Positions 1 through 9,528 are shown, numbered from the stretch's first letter. The stretch is DNA of 16,772 bases from Salinibacterium sp. (GCA_004297555.1 SCSV01000344.1:1-16772), one strand, 5' to 3'. Program-made: numbers and translations. The notes: generated by a model not told the origin, from the sequence alone.

Positions 1-99
1 GCGACCGATCACGCGCGCGCGATGGTGGGGCAGCACGGCTCCTGGTCTCCCGCCGAGATGCGCGTGCCGCTGTTGCGCTTCGGCGCCTTCGCGAACTAG
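1..99 (+). CDS. Alkaline phosphatase-family protein, C-terminal tail (partial)
   Basis: This is the 3' end of a gene entering from the left; frame 1 is open from base 1 to the TAG at 97-99 and gives 32 residues. The tail contains VGQHGSWSPAEMRVPLL, which resembles the end of actinobacterial alkaline phosphatase/nucleotide pyrophosphatase-family proteins: a metal-ligand His-containing segment followed by a short HGS...E..VPL motif. Such a gene commonly lies beside sepH in Microbacteriaceae (recalled, not searched). The catalytic core is outside the window, so substrate and activity cannot be judged. It converges on sepH with 27 bp between the two stop codons, and no hairpin terminator is visible in that gap. 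Confidence 0.6.
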   Translation, partial: ATDHARAMVGQHGSWSPAEMRVPLLRFGAFAN

Positions 100-126
100 C
101 CGGGCGAGCGACAGGGCGAGGGCCGG

Positions 127-1101
127 CTACCCAGCCGGGTCAGGATCGACCCGCGCGCCGAAGACGATCTCGTCCCAGCTCGGCATTGCGGCACGACCTC
201 GGCGCGAGCCGCGCGTCACGCCCTGCGGAGCGGTGGTGCGGTTGTCGGGCTCGTCGGCGAATTCGGTCAAGGGGAGTTCGACCGCACGTATCGCGGGCTG
301 TGGGCCCTCGTCGAAGGGCATCGCGTCGCGTTCACCGCGACGGCGGCGCAGCGCCTCGAGCAGGTCTGCGGTCTGGTGGCCATGACCCGGCGACTCCTCC
401 CCGCCGCTGTGCGTAACGCCGACCGAGGCGAGCACGGGGGATTCGGCGAGCGACTCGTCGAAGGAGAACGCGCCGCTGTCGAAGCGTGCTGATGCGGCAT
501 CCGGGGCGACCGCGCGCAGTCGCGGCATGAGCGGTCCGGTGGCAACATCACCCTGCTGGGAGAGAGTTGTCGCCTCGGTGTTGGCGGGGGAGAGGGATTG
601 CTTCTTCGGGTCGAAGTGCCAACGGGCGTCGTGCTCGATCTGGTTGGCGACGAAGGAGAGCTTCACGACCCAGCCAGTGCTCAGGTCTTTCCAACTCGCC
701 CAGCGCTCGTTGATCGCGCCGATGTCGTGCAGGCGCTCGCGAATCGCGGTGCCGAAGGTCTTTCCGAGGCGCATCGGGTCGTTGTCGCCCGTCGCGTGCA
801 CGGGTACGTCAAGTGCGGTCTGCACGACGAATTCGCGCTCGGCGAGCACGGGGCCCTCGAATCGCTGAATGTAGTCGAGCGGAACGCCGGTAATCGACGC
901 AACGTCTTGAGCAGACATCCCCGATCTGATGTGGGCCTGTATCTCGCGCGGAGCCAATTTTCGGCTCATCCCTGCATCAGGAACGCTCTGCCTCAACTTG
1001 GAGTGCAACACTTCGTCGATGGGGATGCGGAAGCGCTCACCGTCGTCTGAGGCGGCGACGAGCGCACCGCCCTCGACTCCGACTACTCGCAAATCCTGCA
1101 T
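127..1101 (-). CDS. sepH: Septation protein SepH (DUF3071 family)
   Basis: The 324-residue product matches SepH, which in Streptomyces and mycobacteria binds FtsZ and stimulates its assembly at division sites (known for the family). The N-terminus MQDLRVVGVEGGALVAASDDG and a helix-turn-helix-like segment at about residues 50-85 (LAPREIQAHIRSGMSAQDVA followed by ITGVPLDYIQRFEGPV) are the conserved DUF3071 part. Residues from about 180 onward are Pro/Ala/Ser/Glu-rich and look disordered, ending in a short C-terminal region (WDEIVFGARVDP) of the kind found in this family. The start at 1101 is chosen over the in-frame start at 1146 because a strong GGAGGG ribosome-binding site sits 9 nt upstream of it and the family begins at MQDL. 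It is divergent from the DUF4193 gene, so both probably use promoters in the 215-bp gap. Confidence 0.92.
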   Translation of the reverse strand: MQDLRVVGVEGGALVAASDDGERFRIPIDEVLHSKLRQSVPDAGMSRKLAPREIQAHIRSGMSAQDVASITGVPLDYIQRFEGPVLAEREFVVQTALDVPVHATGDNDPMRLGKTFGTAIRERLHDIGAINERWASWKDLSTGWVVKLSFVANQIEHDARWHFDPKKQSLSPANTEATTLSQQGDVATGPLMPRLRAVAPDAASARFDSGAFSFDESLAESPVLASVGVTHSGGEESPGHGHQTADLLEALRRRRGERDAMPFDEGPQPAIRAVELPLTEFADEPDNRTTAPQGVTRGSRRGRAAMPSWDEIVFGARVDPDPAG

Positions 1102-1109
1102 GCTGAAAC

Positions 1110-1117
1110 ACCCTCCA
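1110..1117 (-). promoter_or_regulatory. Ribosome-binding site deciding the sepH start
   Basis: On the minus strand GGAGGG lies 9 nt upstream of the ATG at 1101. This site lies within the would-be coding sequence of the longer in-frame start at 1146, which supports the shorter protein. Confidence 0.6.
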
Positions 1118-1227
1118 GCTGTCATGGTTCGGCACCAGGATCGCACGACAACCGGCCGTTTCGCGGGAATAGATCGGGCGTGCCGAAAGTTGTCTGCAGC
1201 ACGTTATTGCTACTCGTGGCAAGTGGT

Positions 1228-1256
1228 TTGCTATTCCCCTTGGGATGATGCAAACT
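1228..1256 (+). promoter_or_regulatory. Candidate promoter of the DUF4193 gene
   Basis: TTGCTA (1228-1233) and CAAACT (1251-1256) are separated by exactly 17 bp on the plus strand in the gap between sepH and the DUF4193 gene. The -35 element is a fair match and the -10 element is weak (3 of 6 to TATAAT). If real, transcription would start near 1262 and give a leader of about 55 nt that includes the hairpin at 1274-1293. This is inference from spacing and position. Confidence 0.25.
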
Positions 1257-1273
1257 GGGCCGCGATTTCGTCA

Positions 1274-1293
1274 CCGCGTTTCACCAAACGCGG
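1274..1293 (+). promoter_or_regulatory. Perfect 8-bp hairpin in the leader of the DUF4193 gene
   Basis: CCGCGTTT (1274-1281), loop CACC and AAACGCGG (1286-1293) form a perfect inverted repeat with a 4-nt loop, ending 23 nt before the ATG at 1317. No T-run follows, so it is not a standard intrinsic terminator. It could be an RNA hairpin in the 5' leader or a protein-binding operator. Confidence 0.5.
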
Positions 1294-1316
1294 GTCGCTG
1301 ACAGAACTGGATGGGC

Positions 1317-1610
1317 ATGGCAACCGACTACGACGCACCGCGCAAGACCGACGATGATTCGGAGTCGATCGAAGCTCTCAAGGAGCGCGTTCCCGACAAG
1401 ATGTCCGGGTCGGTCGATGTCGATGACGCCGACAACCCCGGTAGCTTCGAACTCGCGGGTGCTGATCTTTCCGACCTCGATCTCGATGTTGTGGTGCTCC
1501 CGCCTCAGGCGGACGAGTTCACTTGCGTGAACTGTTTTCTCGTGAAGCACCGTTCACAGATCGACCACGAGACGAAGCTCGGCCCTATATGCCAGGAGTG
1601 CGCGGCGTAG
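1317..1610 (+). CDS. DUF4193 family protein (small putative zinc-ribbon protein)
   Basis: This 97-residue protein belongs to DUF4193, a small actinobacterial family of unknown function. The N-terminus MATDYDAPRKTDDD is the family signature, which is why the ATG at 1317 is chosen over the one at 1311. The middle is strongly acidic (ADLSDLDLDVVVLPPQADEF). The C-terminal part holds two CxxC pairs, FTCVNC and ICQEC, about 24 residues apart, which suggests one bound zinc. No strong ribosome-binding site precedes the start. Function is unknown; the family is conserved next to sepH and dut, so a housekeeping role is likely. The last 26 nt overlap the 3' end of the opposing DUF3093 gene. Confidence 0.9.
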   Translation: MATDYDAPRKTDDDSESIEALKERVPDKMSGSVDVDDADNPGSFELAGADLSDLDLDVVVLPPQADEFTCVNCFLVKHRSQIDHETKLGPICQECAA

Positions 1611-2094
1611 CAGACTTCGCCGCCTCGAGCGCCGCGATCAGCTCAGCTGGGCGCCGCGTCGAGAGCAACCAGTACGGCGTCGGGTCCTGTTCGTCGTTCA
1701 GTTCGACGCGCACCACCGGGTCGACCCAGCCGCGAATCAGCAACCACGCCCGGGCGTCGAGCCGCTGACCGCGCTCGAGTCGGGCATCCTCTCCCGAAAA
1801 CGCGTCCAGGGCACCGACCACCGAGATCGGCAAGCGGGCGCGGCCTGCGACGAGTTCACCCGATGACACTTCGATCACGGGGGATGCCCGCAGCAGCATC
1901 GCGACGCAACCGGCGTACAGCACGACGGCGACGACGATGCCGACCATTTGATTGATCGGCAGAAACACCAGCAAGCTGGCCGGTATCACCAGAGCGGTGC
2001 CGAGAAACAGCCAGGGCGCGGGCCACAGCCGCTCGCGAAAATTCTGCACAAGCCCATTACACACCGCCTGATCGGTGTCGAACTCCCAGTGCAC
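1585..2094 (-). CDS. DUF3093 domain-containing membrane protein
   Basis: The 169-residue product matches DUF3093, an actinobacterial family of unknown function. The conserved FRERLWPAPW at residues 19-28 leads into two hydrophobic helices at about residues 25-46 and 50-69, so the protein is probably membrane-anchored. It is followed by a soluble domain containing SPVIEVSSGELVAGRARLPI and the family's WLLIRGWVDPVVRVEL stretch. The GTG at 2094 is supported by a GAGGG site 7 nt upstream; a second GTG at residue 16 would still keep the whole domain. Its 3' end overlaps the DUF4193 gene by 26 nt tail-to-tail. Its start faces the dut start only 17 bp away, so its promoter must lie inside or very near the dut coding sequence. 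Confidence 0.88.
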   Translation of the reverse strand: MHWEFDTDQAVCNGLVQNFRERLWPAPWLFLGTALVIPASLLVFLPINQMVGIVVAVVLYAGCVAMLLRASPVIEVSSGELVAGRARLPISVVGALDAFSGEDARLERGQRLDARAWLLIRGWVDPVVRVELNDEQDPTPYWLLSTRRPAELIAALEAAKSATPRTPGI

Positions 2095-2099
2095 TGCAC

Positions 2100-2105
2100 T
2101 ACCCT
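2100..2105 (+). promoter_or_regulatory. Candidate -10 element for a leaderless dut transcript
   Basis: TACCCT fits the actinobacterial -10 pattern TANNNT, and its last T is 7 bases before the dut GTG at 2112, placing the predicted transcription start on the first base of the start codon. dut has no recognisable ribosome-binding site, as expected for a leaderless mRNA. The -35 match (around 2076-2081, TGTCGA) is poor. Confidence 0.35.
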
Positions 2106-2111
2106 CGTGAC

Positions 2112-2597
2112 GTGGCTGACAACGTCGATGTGCTGATTTCGTCGGGTGCAGTTCCCGCCTATTCGCATCCGGGCGACGCCGGGGCGGACCTCACCGCAGC
2201 CGAAGCCGTCGAACTCGCCCCGGGCGCTCGCGCCACGGTCGCGACCGGAGTCTCGATCGCGCTGCCCGACGGTTTCGTCGCCTTCGTGGTTCCGCGCAGC
2301 GGGCTCGCGGCAAGACACGGCATCACGATCGTTAACAGCCCAGGAACAGTGGATGCCGGCTATCGCGGCGAGATCAGGGTGACGCTCTTGAACACCGACA
2401 CCGAGCATCCGTATTCCGTCCAGATAGGCGACCGCATCGCCCAGATCGTCGTCATGCCCGTCTCGCGGGCCCGCTTCATTCCGGTGACGAAGTTGCCGGG
2501 CAGTCATCGCGGCGAGGGCGGCTTCGGCTCGACCGGGCTGCGCAGCGAATCCACCGAACCCAGTACTGAACCCACGACCTCGGGAGTCCTTTCGTGA
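2112..2597 (+). CDS. dut: Deoxyuridine 5'-triphosphate nucleotidohydrolase (dUTPase)
   Basis: Hydrolyses dUTP to dUMP and pyrophosphate in the cytoplasm, keeping uracil out of DNA and supplying dUMP for thymidylate synthesis. At 161 residues it has the length of trimeric dUTPases, and all five family motifs are visible: motif 1 AGADL (residues 23-27), motif 2 PRSGLA (61-66), motif 3 GTVDAGYRGEI (78-88, with catalytic Asp81), motif 4 GDRIAQIVV (106-114) and the nucleotide-closing motif 5 RGEGGFGSTG (133-142). The start is GTG, 17 bp from the divergent DUF3093 start, with no Shine-Dalgarno sequence. Its stop codon overlaps the next start (GTGA), so it is the first gene of a coupled unit with DUF3710 and DUF3159. 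Confidence 0.96.
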   Translation: MADNVDVLISSGAVPAYSHPGDAGADLTAAEAVELAPGARATVATGVSIALPDGFVAFVVPRSGLAARHGITIVNSPGTVDAGYRGEIRVTLLNTDTEHPYSVQIGDRIAQIVVMPVSRARFIPVTKLPGSHRGEGGFGSTGLRSESTEPSTEPTTSGVLS

Positions 2598-3205
2598 CCG
2601 ATACCACCTTCGGCGAGCCGGATTTCGTCGCGCCAAAGTCCGCCCCGGCGGATCGCGCCACAGCGGGACCGCTCGACGAGAGCGAAGCGAACGCGGTGCG
2701 GCCCTACGTCGACCTCGGCGGGGTGAAGATTCTGCCGCGCGCCGACCTCGAACTGCGTCTCGAGATCGAGGAGGAGAGCAAGCGGGTGGTGGCGGTGAGC
2801 CTCGACTATGCGGGCTCGACGCTGCAAGTGCAGCCTTTTGCCGCGCCGCGCTCGAGCGGACTGTGGCACGAGATTCGCGAGCAGATCGTCGACCAGGTGA
2901 GCAAGCAGGGCGGCTCGGTCAAAGCGAACGTCGGCAGCTTCGGGCCCGAGTTGATCGCGCAGGTTCCGGTTCCGGGCGAGCAGCCGCGCCTCGTGCGCTT
3001 CATCGGCGTCGACGGGCCGCGCTGGTTTCTGCGTGGCGTAATCGCCGGCGCGGGCGCGATGGATCCGGATGCCGCGGCCAAGATCGAAGACCTCTTCCGC
3101 TCCATCGTCGTGGTGCGCGGTTCCACGCCCATGCCGCCGCGCGACCTGATTCCGCTGCACATCCCCGCGACCAGCCAGAGCGGGGCGGGATCGCTGCCGT
3201 CGTGA
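2594..3205 (+). CDS. DUF3710 domain-containing protein
   Basis: The 203-residue protein matches DUF3710, an actinobacterial family of unknown function nearly always placed after dut (recalled context). It has an acidic variable N-terminus to about residue 30, then the conserved RPYVDLGGVKILPRADLELR, and then a compact alternating alpha/beta domain with LWHEIREQI, VRFIGVDGPRWFLRGVIAG and IEDLFRSIVVVRG. No signal peptide or membrane helix is seen, so it is probably cytoplasmic. Start and stop overlap the neighbours by 4 nt on both sides (GTGA at 2594-2597 and 3202-3205). This predicts translational coupling and fixed stoichiometry with dUTPase and DUF3159. No catalytic motif can be named. Confidence 0.92.
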   Translation: MTDTTFGEPDFVAPKSAPADRATAGPLDESEANAVRPYVDLGGVKILPRADLELRLEIEEESKRVVAVSLDYAGSTLQVQPFAAPRSSGLWHEIREQIVDQVSKQGGSVKANVGSFGPELIAQVPVPGEQPRLVRFIGVDGPRWFLRGVIAGAGAMDPDAAAKIEDLFRSIVVVRGSTPMPPRDLIPLHIPATSQSGAGSLPS

Positions 3206-3939
3206 GTGAGGACGAGAAGGTCAGCTCGGGTACCCCGGAGCCCGACGAAGCCAACCCGGAGGCCGTCCCCAGCTTTCGCGACGCCTTTGCGACCGCAGCT
3301 CGCGAATCCGCCTTCGGCAAGCTCAAGCCCGGCCAAACCCCCGATGCGAAAGCACTGCTCGGCGCGGTCGGCGGTGTGCGCGGCATCATCGAGTCGTTCC
3401 TTCCCGGCATCGCGTTCCTGGTCGTGTACTCGATCTGGGGCCAACTAGCGCCTGCAGTTCTCGTGCCTCTCGCAATCGCATTCCTGTTTGTAATCGCTCG
3501 CGCGGCAACGCGCACTCCGGTGACTACCGCGCTGATCGGTGTGATCGGGCTCGCGATCTCCGCGGGAATCGCCTTGCTCACCGGTCGCACCGAGAACAAT
3601 TTCGTGGTGGGCCTCTGGCTCAACGCCGGCGGCCTGGCCACCTTTCTCCTGAGCATCGCGCTGCGGCGCCCGATCGTCGGTTCGATCATCGCGCTCATCA
3701 GCGCCGACCACGATTGGCGCAAAGACAAGGCCAAACTGCGCGTGGGCACGATCACAACTCTGCTGTGGTCGGGCTTGTTCGGCTTGCGGCTCGTGATCGA
3801 AATACCGCTCTACTACGCCGGCCAATCGCAAGCTCTCGGTGCATTCAAGTTGCTTCTCGGACTACCGATGTACGCGATGTTGCTCTGGGCCACCTGGCTT
3901 CTCGCCCGCTCGGTGAACACGCCAGCGGAGTCGGATTGA
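3202..3939 (+). CDS. DUF3159 domain-containing integral membrane protein
   Basis: The 245-residue protein matches DUF3159, a multi-pass actinobacterial membrane family of unknown function. The acidic soluble N-terminus (about 55 residues) contains the conserved GGVRGIIESFLPGIAFLVVY, after which about six hydrophobic helices can be read (FLVVYSIWG; VLVPLAIAFLFVIA; TALIGVIGLAISAGIALL; WLNAGGLATFLLSIAL; LLWSGLFGLRLVIEIPLYY; LPMYAMLLWATWLLA). The cytoplasmic-looking loop with DHDWRKDKAKLR is rich in charge. The GTG at 3202 overlaps the DUF3710 stop by 4 nt and matches the family's short N-terminus; the same frame is open far upstream, but that part runs inside DUF3710. The last bases of the gene may contain the -35 region of acnA. 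Confidence 0.9.
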   Translation: MSEDEKVSSGTPEPDEANPEAVPSFRDAFATAARESAFGKLKPGQTPDAKALLGAVGGVRGIIESFLPGIAFLVVYSIWGQLAPAVLVPLAIAFLFVIARAATRTPVTTALIGVIGLAISAGIALLTGRTENNFVVGLWLNAGGLATFLLSIALRRPIVGSIIALISADHDWRKDKAKLRVGTITTLLWSGLFGLRLVIEIPLYYAGQSQALGAFKLLLGLPMYAMLLWATWLLARSVNTPAESD

Positions 3940-3945
3940 CGGTAT

Positions 3946-3969
3946 ATTTCTCTTGATGTCGAGATAAAT
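3946..3969. promoter_or_regulatory. 24-bp palindromic operator candidate upstream of acnA
   Basis: The core TCTTGATGTCGAGA (3951-3964) is a near-perfect palindrome of half-site TCTYGA, and the symmetry extends outward to ATTT at 3946-3949 and AAAT at 3966-3969, leaving only three imperfect symmetric pairs. It starts 7 bp after the DUF3159 stop codon and ends 32 bp before the acnA ATG. TTGACG at 3936-3941, overlapping that stop codon, could be the -35 element. Palindromes of this form are bound by MarR-type regulators, and TamR, a MarR-family regulator, is reported to control aconitase in Streptomyces. That this site is bound by such a protein here is inference. Confidence 0.6.
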
Positions 3970-4001
3970 CCGGCATCGAAAACAACAGCAGGGAGTCGAC
4001 A

Positions 4002-6818
<2,817 letters not shown>

Positions 6819-6827
6819 GCTCTTTCC

Positions 6828-8774
6828 ATGACCCTGCTCGAGCACATCGAAGGTCCTCGGGACCTCGATCGCCTCAGCCAGGACGAGCTGGTGCAACTCG
6901 CCAGCGAGGTTCGCGAGTTTCTCGTGCGCGAGGTGTCGAAGACCGGCGGGCACCTCGGGCCGAACCTCGGCGTCGTCGAATTGACGATCGCGATGCACCG
7001 GGTTTTCAATTCGCCGAACGACGCGATCGTGTTCGACACCGGCCACCAGAGCTACGTGCACAAGCTGCTGACCGGTCGGCAGGATTTCAGCAAGCTGCGT
7101 GAAGAGGGCGGACTCGCCGGGTATCCGCAGCGCGCCGAGTCCGAGCACGACATCGTCGAAAGCTCCCACGCTTCGAGCTCGCTCTCGTGGGCGGATGGCA
7201 TTTCGCGTGCCTTCACCATGACCGGGCAGGCCGACCGGCACGTGGTCGCGGTGGTCGGCGATGGCGCGCTGACCGGGGGCATGACCTGGGAGGCTCTCAA
7301 CAACATCAGCGATGACAACAGCCGCAATCTGGTCATCGTCGTCAACGACAACGGCCGCTCCTACGCGCCGACCATCGGCGGCATGGCGCACTTCTTGAAC
7401 AGCGTGCGCACCAGGCGCTCGTACCGCAACCTGTACAGCTCGAGCCGCAAACTGTTCGACAAGCTCGGCCCTCCTGGACGCGCCTTCTACCGCGCGGTGC
7501 GCGGTGGTACTCACGGCTTCCTCGCTCGCTTGACCAATAATGAGGCGCTCTACTCGAACCTCGACATCAAATACCTCGGGCCGGTTGACGGCCACGACAT
7601 CCGCGCGCTCATGGAGACGCTCGTTCAGGCGCGCGACTACGGCGCACCCGTGATCGTGCACGCGATCACCGAGAAGGGCCGCGGCTACGAGCCGGCCCTC
7701 GCTGACGTCGCCGACCAGTTCCACGCGGTGGGGCAGATTGACCCGGAGACGGGCGAGCCCCTCGATAACTCGGGTGGGACATCCTTCACCTCGGTCTTTT
7801 CCGACGAGATCGTGCGCTTGGCCGACCGCAACCCGCGGCTGGTGGGCATCACCGCTGCAATGCTTCGGCCGACTGGACTGCACGCCTTCGCCGAGAAGTA
7901 TCCCGAGCGGGTACTCGACGTGGGCATCGCGGAGCAGCACGCCGTCGCATCCGCCGCCGGTCTCGCTTTCGGCGGTCTGCACCCGGTTGTCGCGATGTAC
8001 GCGACGTTCGTGAATCGCGCGTTCGACCAGGTGCTGATGGATGTCGCGCTGCACAAGGCCGGCGTCACTTTCGTGCTCGACCGGGCTGGGGTGACAGGCC
8101 CCGATGGTGCGAGCCACCACGGAATGTGGGATCTGGCGATTCTGCAAGTGGTGCCCAACATCCGCATCGCCGCGCCGCGCGACGCCACGCGACTGCGCGA
8201 GGAACTCGGCGAGGCAGTCGCCATCGAGGATGCCCCCACAGTGGTGCGTTTCTCGAAGGGCTCCGTCGGAACCGTGTACGAGGCCGCGCGCCGCACCGAG
8301 GACGGCGTCGACGTGCTGCGCGAGGCGCCGCACCGGGACGTGCTCATCGTGACGGTCGGGCCGATGGCCAAGCTGGGCCTCCAGGTCGCGGAGCGACTCG
8401 CCGCTCAGGGCATTGGCGCGACCGTGATCGACCCGCGCTGGGTGGTGCCGGTTCCGCAGAGCGTGATCGAGCTGTCGGCCCAGCACCGTCTCGTCGTCAC
8501 GATCGAAGATGGCGTGCGCGTCGGTGGAATCGGCACGCGCATCCGCCAAGATCTCCGCGCCGCGAGCGTCGACACCGCGGTCACCGAGCTCGGTCTGCCC
8601 GACCAATTCCTCGAGCACGGCAGCCGGGACTACATCCTTGACCAGGTCGGTCTCACCCCTCAGGCCATCGCCCGGGATGTCGTCGCCCAAGTTCTCGGCA
8701 GCAAGATCCCGGTCGCGCGCCCCCTCCCCGACGAGGAGTCCGCGAACGCCCACCTGCACGCCGACCCGAGTTGA
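6828..8774 (+). CDS. dxs: 1-deoxy-D-xylulose-5-phosphate synthase
   Basis: Thiamine-diphosphate enzyme that condenses pyruvate and glyceraldehyde 3-phosphate to DXP, the first step of the MEP isoprenoid pathway and a branch point for thiamine and pyridoxal synthesis. The 648-residue length is normal. Visible features are GGHLGPNLGVVEL (His42), FDTGHQSYVHK (His73), the ThDP/Mg motif VVGDGALTGGMTWEALNN (GDG at 144-146), the pyrimidine-domain catalytic glutamate DVGIAEQHAV (Glu369, equivalent to Glu370 of E. coli) and the substrate loop DRAGVTGPDGASHHGMWD. The C-terminal transketolase domain ends with LEHGSRDYILDQVGLT. The ATG lies 9 nt after the acnA stop with only a weak ribosome-binding site, so reinitiation from acnA is plausible. 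It lies last in that pair; the gene beyond is on the other strand. Confidence 0.97.
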   Translation: MTLLEHIEGPRDLDRLSQDELVQLASEVREFLVREVSKTGGHLGPNLGVVELTIAMHRVFNSPNDAIVFDTGHQSYVHKLLTGRQDFSKLREEGGLAGYPQRAESEHDIVESSHASSSLSWADGISRAFTMTGQADRHVVAVVGDGALTGGMTWEALNNISDDNSRNLVIVVNDNGRSYAPTIGGMAHFLNSVRTRRSYRNLYSSSRKLFDKLGPPGRAFYRAVRGGTHGFLARLTNNEALYSNLDIKYLGPVDGHDIRALMETLVQARDYGAPVIVHAITEKGRGYEPALADVADQFHAVGQIDPETGEPLDNSGGTSFTSVFSDEIVRLADRNPRLVGITAAMLRPTGLHAFAEKYPERVLDVGIAEQHAVASAAGLAFGGLHPVVAMYATFVNRAFDQVLMDVALHKAGVTFVLDRAGVTGPDGASHHGMWDLAILQVVPNIRIAAPRDATRLREELGEAVAIEDAPTVVRFSKGSVGTVYEAARRTEDGVDVLREAPHRDVLIVTVGPMAKLGLQVAERLAAQGIGATVIDPRWVVPVPQSVIELSAQHRLVVTIEDGVRVGGIGTRIRQDLRAASVDTAVTELGLPDQFLEHGSRDYILDQVGLTPQAIARDVVAQVLGSKIPVARPLPDEESANAHLHADPS

Positions 8775-8779
8775 GCGAG

Positions 8780-8801
8780 CGCGGCGTTTAGTTACTCCGC
8801 G
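8780..8801. terminator. Weak stem-loop between dxs and the opposing gene
   Basis: CGCGG (8780-8784) and CCGCG (8797-8801) can pair around a 12-nt loop in the 27-bp gap between the dxs stop and the stop of the minus-strand gene. The stem is only 5 bp and no T-run follows, so a bidirectional terminator is possible but weakly supported. Confidence 0.2.
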
Positions 8802-9443
8802 TTATTCCGCGAAGACGTCGCTCTGGGTGAATATGGCCGCGGCCGGATCGGCCTCAAAAGGATTCTCGGGCCACGTGTGGGGGTCCGCGCCAAGAGTTGT
8901 ATCCACGGGAAGGACGAGAACCGTCGCACCTGTCGGGCGTAGTCCTTCGACATCGTCAAGGGACCGCCAGGTGCCGCTGTCATGGGCGATCTGGTACAAC
9001 GCGGAGCCGAGATGGTTCACATCGCGCTCGGCATCTTGTTCGGTGTCGTCCGCCCAGATGCGCAGGTATGCGAGTCGGCCGGCCGAAATGACTGCATCCT
9101 CATCAATGACTTCATAGTCGCGTCGCTCAAGAATCGACAGGCCACTCACAGGACTGCGGTCCTCCTCCTCGTCCTCCTCATCCTGGTTCTCGAGGTACTC
9201 ATAGACACCGCCCAGCGGTGCCGTGATGCCCGTGTAGTCAAACTGGGCACCCGCGAATGCAACTAGGGACTCCGCCAACTGTTGAGCCGAGTCAAAGACA
9301 GCAGTCGAGTCGGACCTGGCAGACAGTCCAGCGACGAAATCGCCGTGCTCGATGATGGCTTGTGCGGCGTCCCGTGCCGCCACGCGCAGTCGTTCTGCGC
9401 CCTCCGGCGTCCAGGGCGTGAAGTCGAAATCGTCGTCTGTCAT
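8802..9443 (-). CDS. Hypothetical acidic protein, function not recognised
   Basis: I do not recognise a family for this 213-residue protein. It is very acidic, with an Asp/Glu run at residues 88-95 (DEEDEEED) and a start rich in aspartate (MTDDDFDFTPWTPEGAERLR). The rest reads as a soluble globular protein with no signal peptide or membrane helix; it contains GRLAYLRIWADDTEQDAERD and VLVLPVDTTLGADPHTWPEN. The ATG at 9443 is preferred because the in-frame extension upstream (to 9539) is basic, unlike the rest of the protein, and would cross the divergent promoter; no clear ribosome-binding site supports either start. It lies divergent from the Xre/nucleotidyltransferase pair in what looks like an insert between dxs and fadB. 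It also has none of the GGATGCC/GGCATCC heptamers common in the other genes. A highly acidic protein beside an NTase module could be a DNA-mimic or an inhibitor, but this is speculation. Confidence 0.65.
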   Translation of the reverse strand: MTDDDFDFTPWTPEGAERLRVAARDAAQAIIEHGDFVAGLSARSDSTAVFDSAQQLAESLVAFAGAQFDYTGITAPLGGVYEYLENQDEEDEEEDRSPVSGLSILERRDYEVIDEDAVISAGRLAYLRIWADDTEQDAERDVNHLGSALYQIAHDSGTWRSLDDVEGLRPTGATVLVLPVDTTLGADPHTWPENPFEADPAAAIFTQSDVFAE

Positions 9444-9514
9444 ACATCGAGTCTGCAGGATGAAGCGCACGAAAGAGGCGCTTCGAATTGTGCACTTCCT
9501 GTGCGTCAGTTGTA

Positions 9515-9527
9515 ACATACAATATGT
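9515..9527. promoter_or_regulatory. Inverted repeat in the divergent promoter (first)
   Basis: ACATA-CAA-TATGT is a perfect 5-bp inverted repeat in the AT-rich 118-bp gap between the acidic gene and the Xre gene. TACAAT at 9518-9523 inside it is a good -10 hexamer match, although no convincing -35 was found at proper spacing. It may be an operator for the neighbouring Xre protein. Confidence 0.35.
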
Positions 9528-9528
9528 A

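Noticed and set aside
100..126. Possible terminator between the phosphatase and sepH
   Set aside because: The 27 bp are purine-rich and GC-rich but no stable stem with a T-run can be drawn.
2863..3201. N-terminal extension of DUF3159 into DUF3710
   Set aside because: The extra residues are Arg/Ala-rich out-of-frame translation of DUF3710; the GTG at 3202 with the GTGA overlap fits the family.
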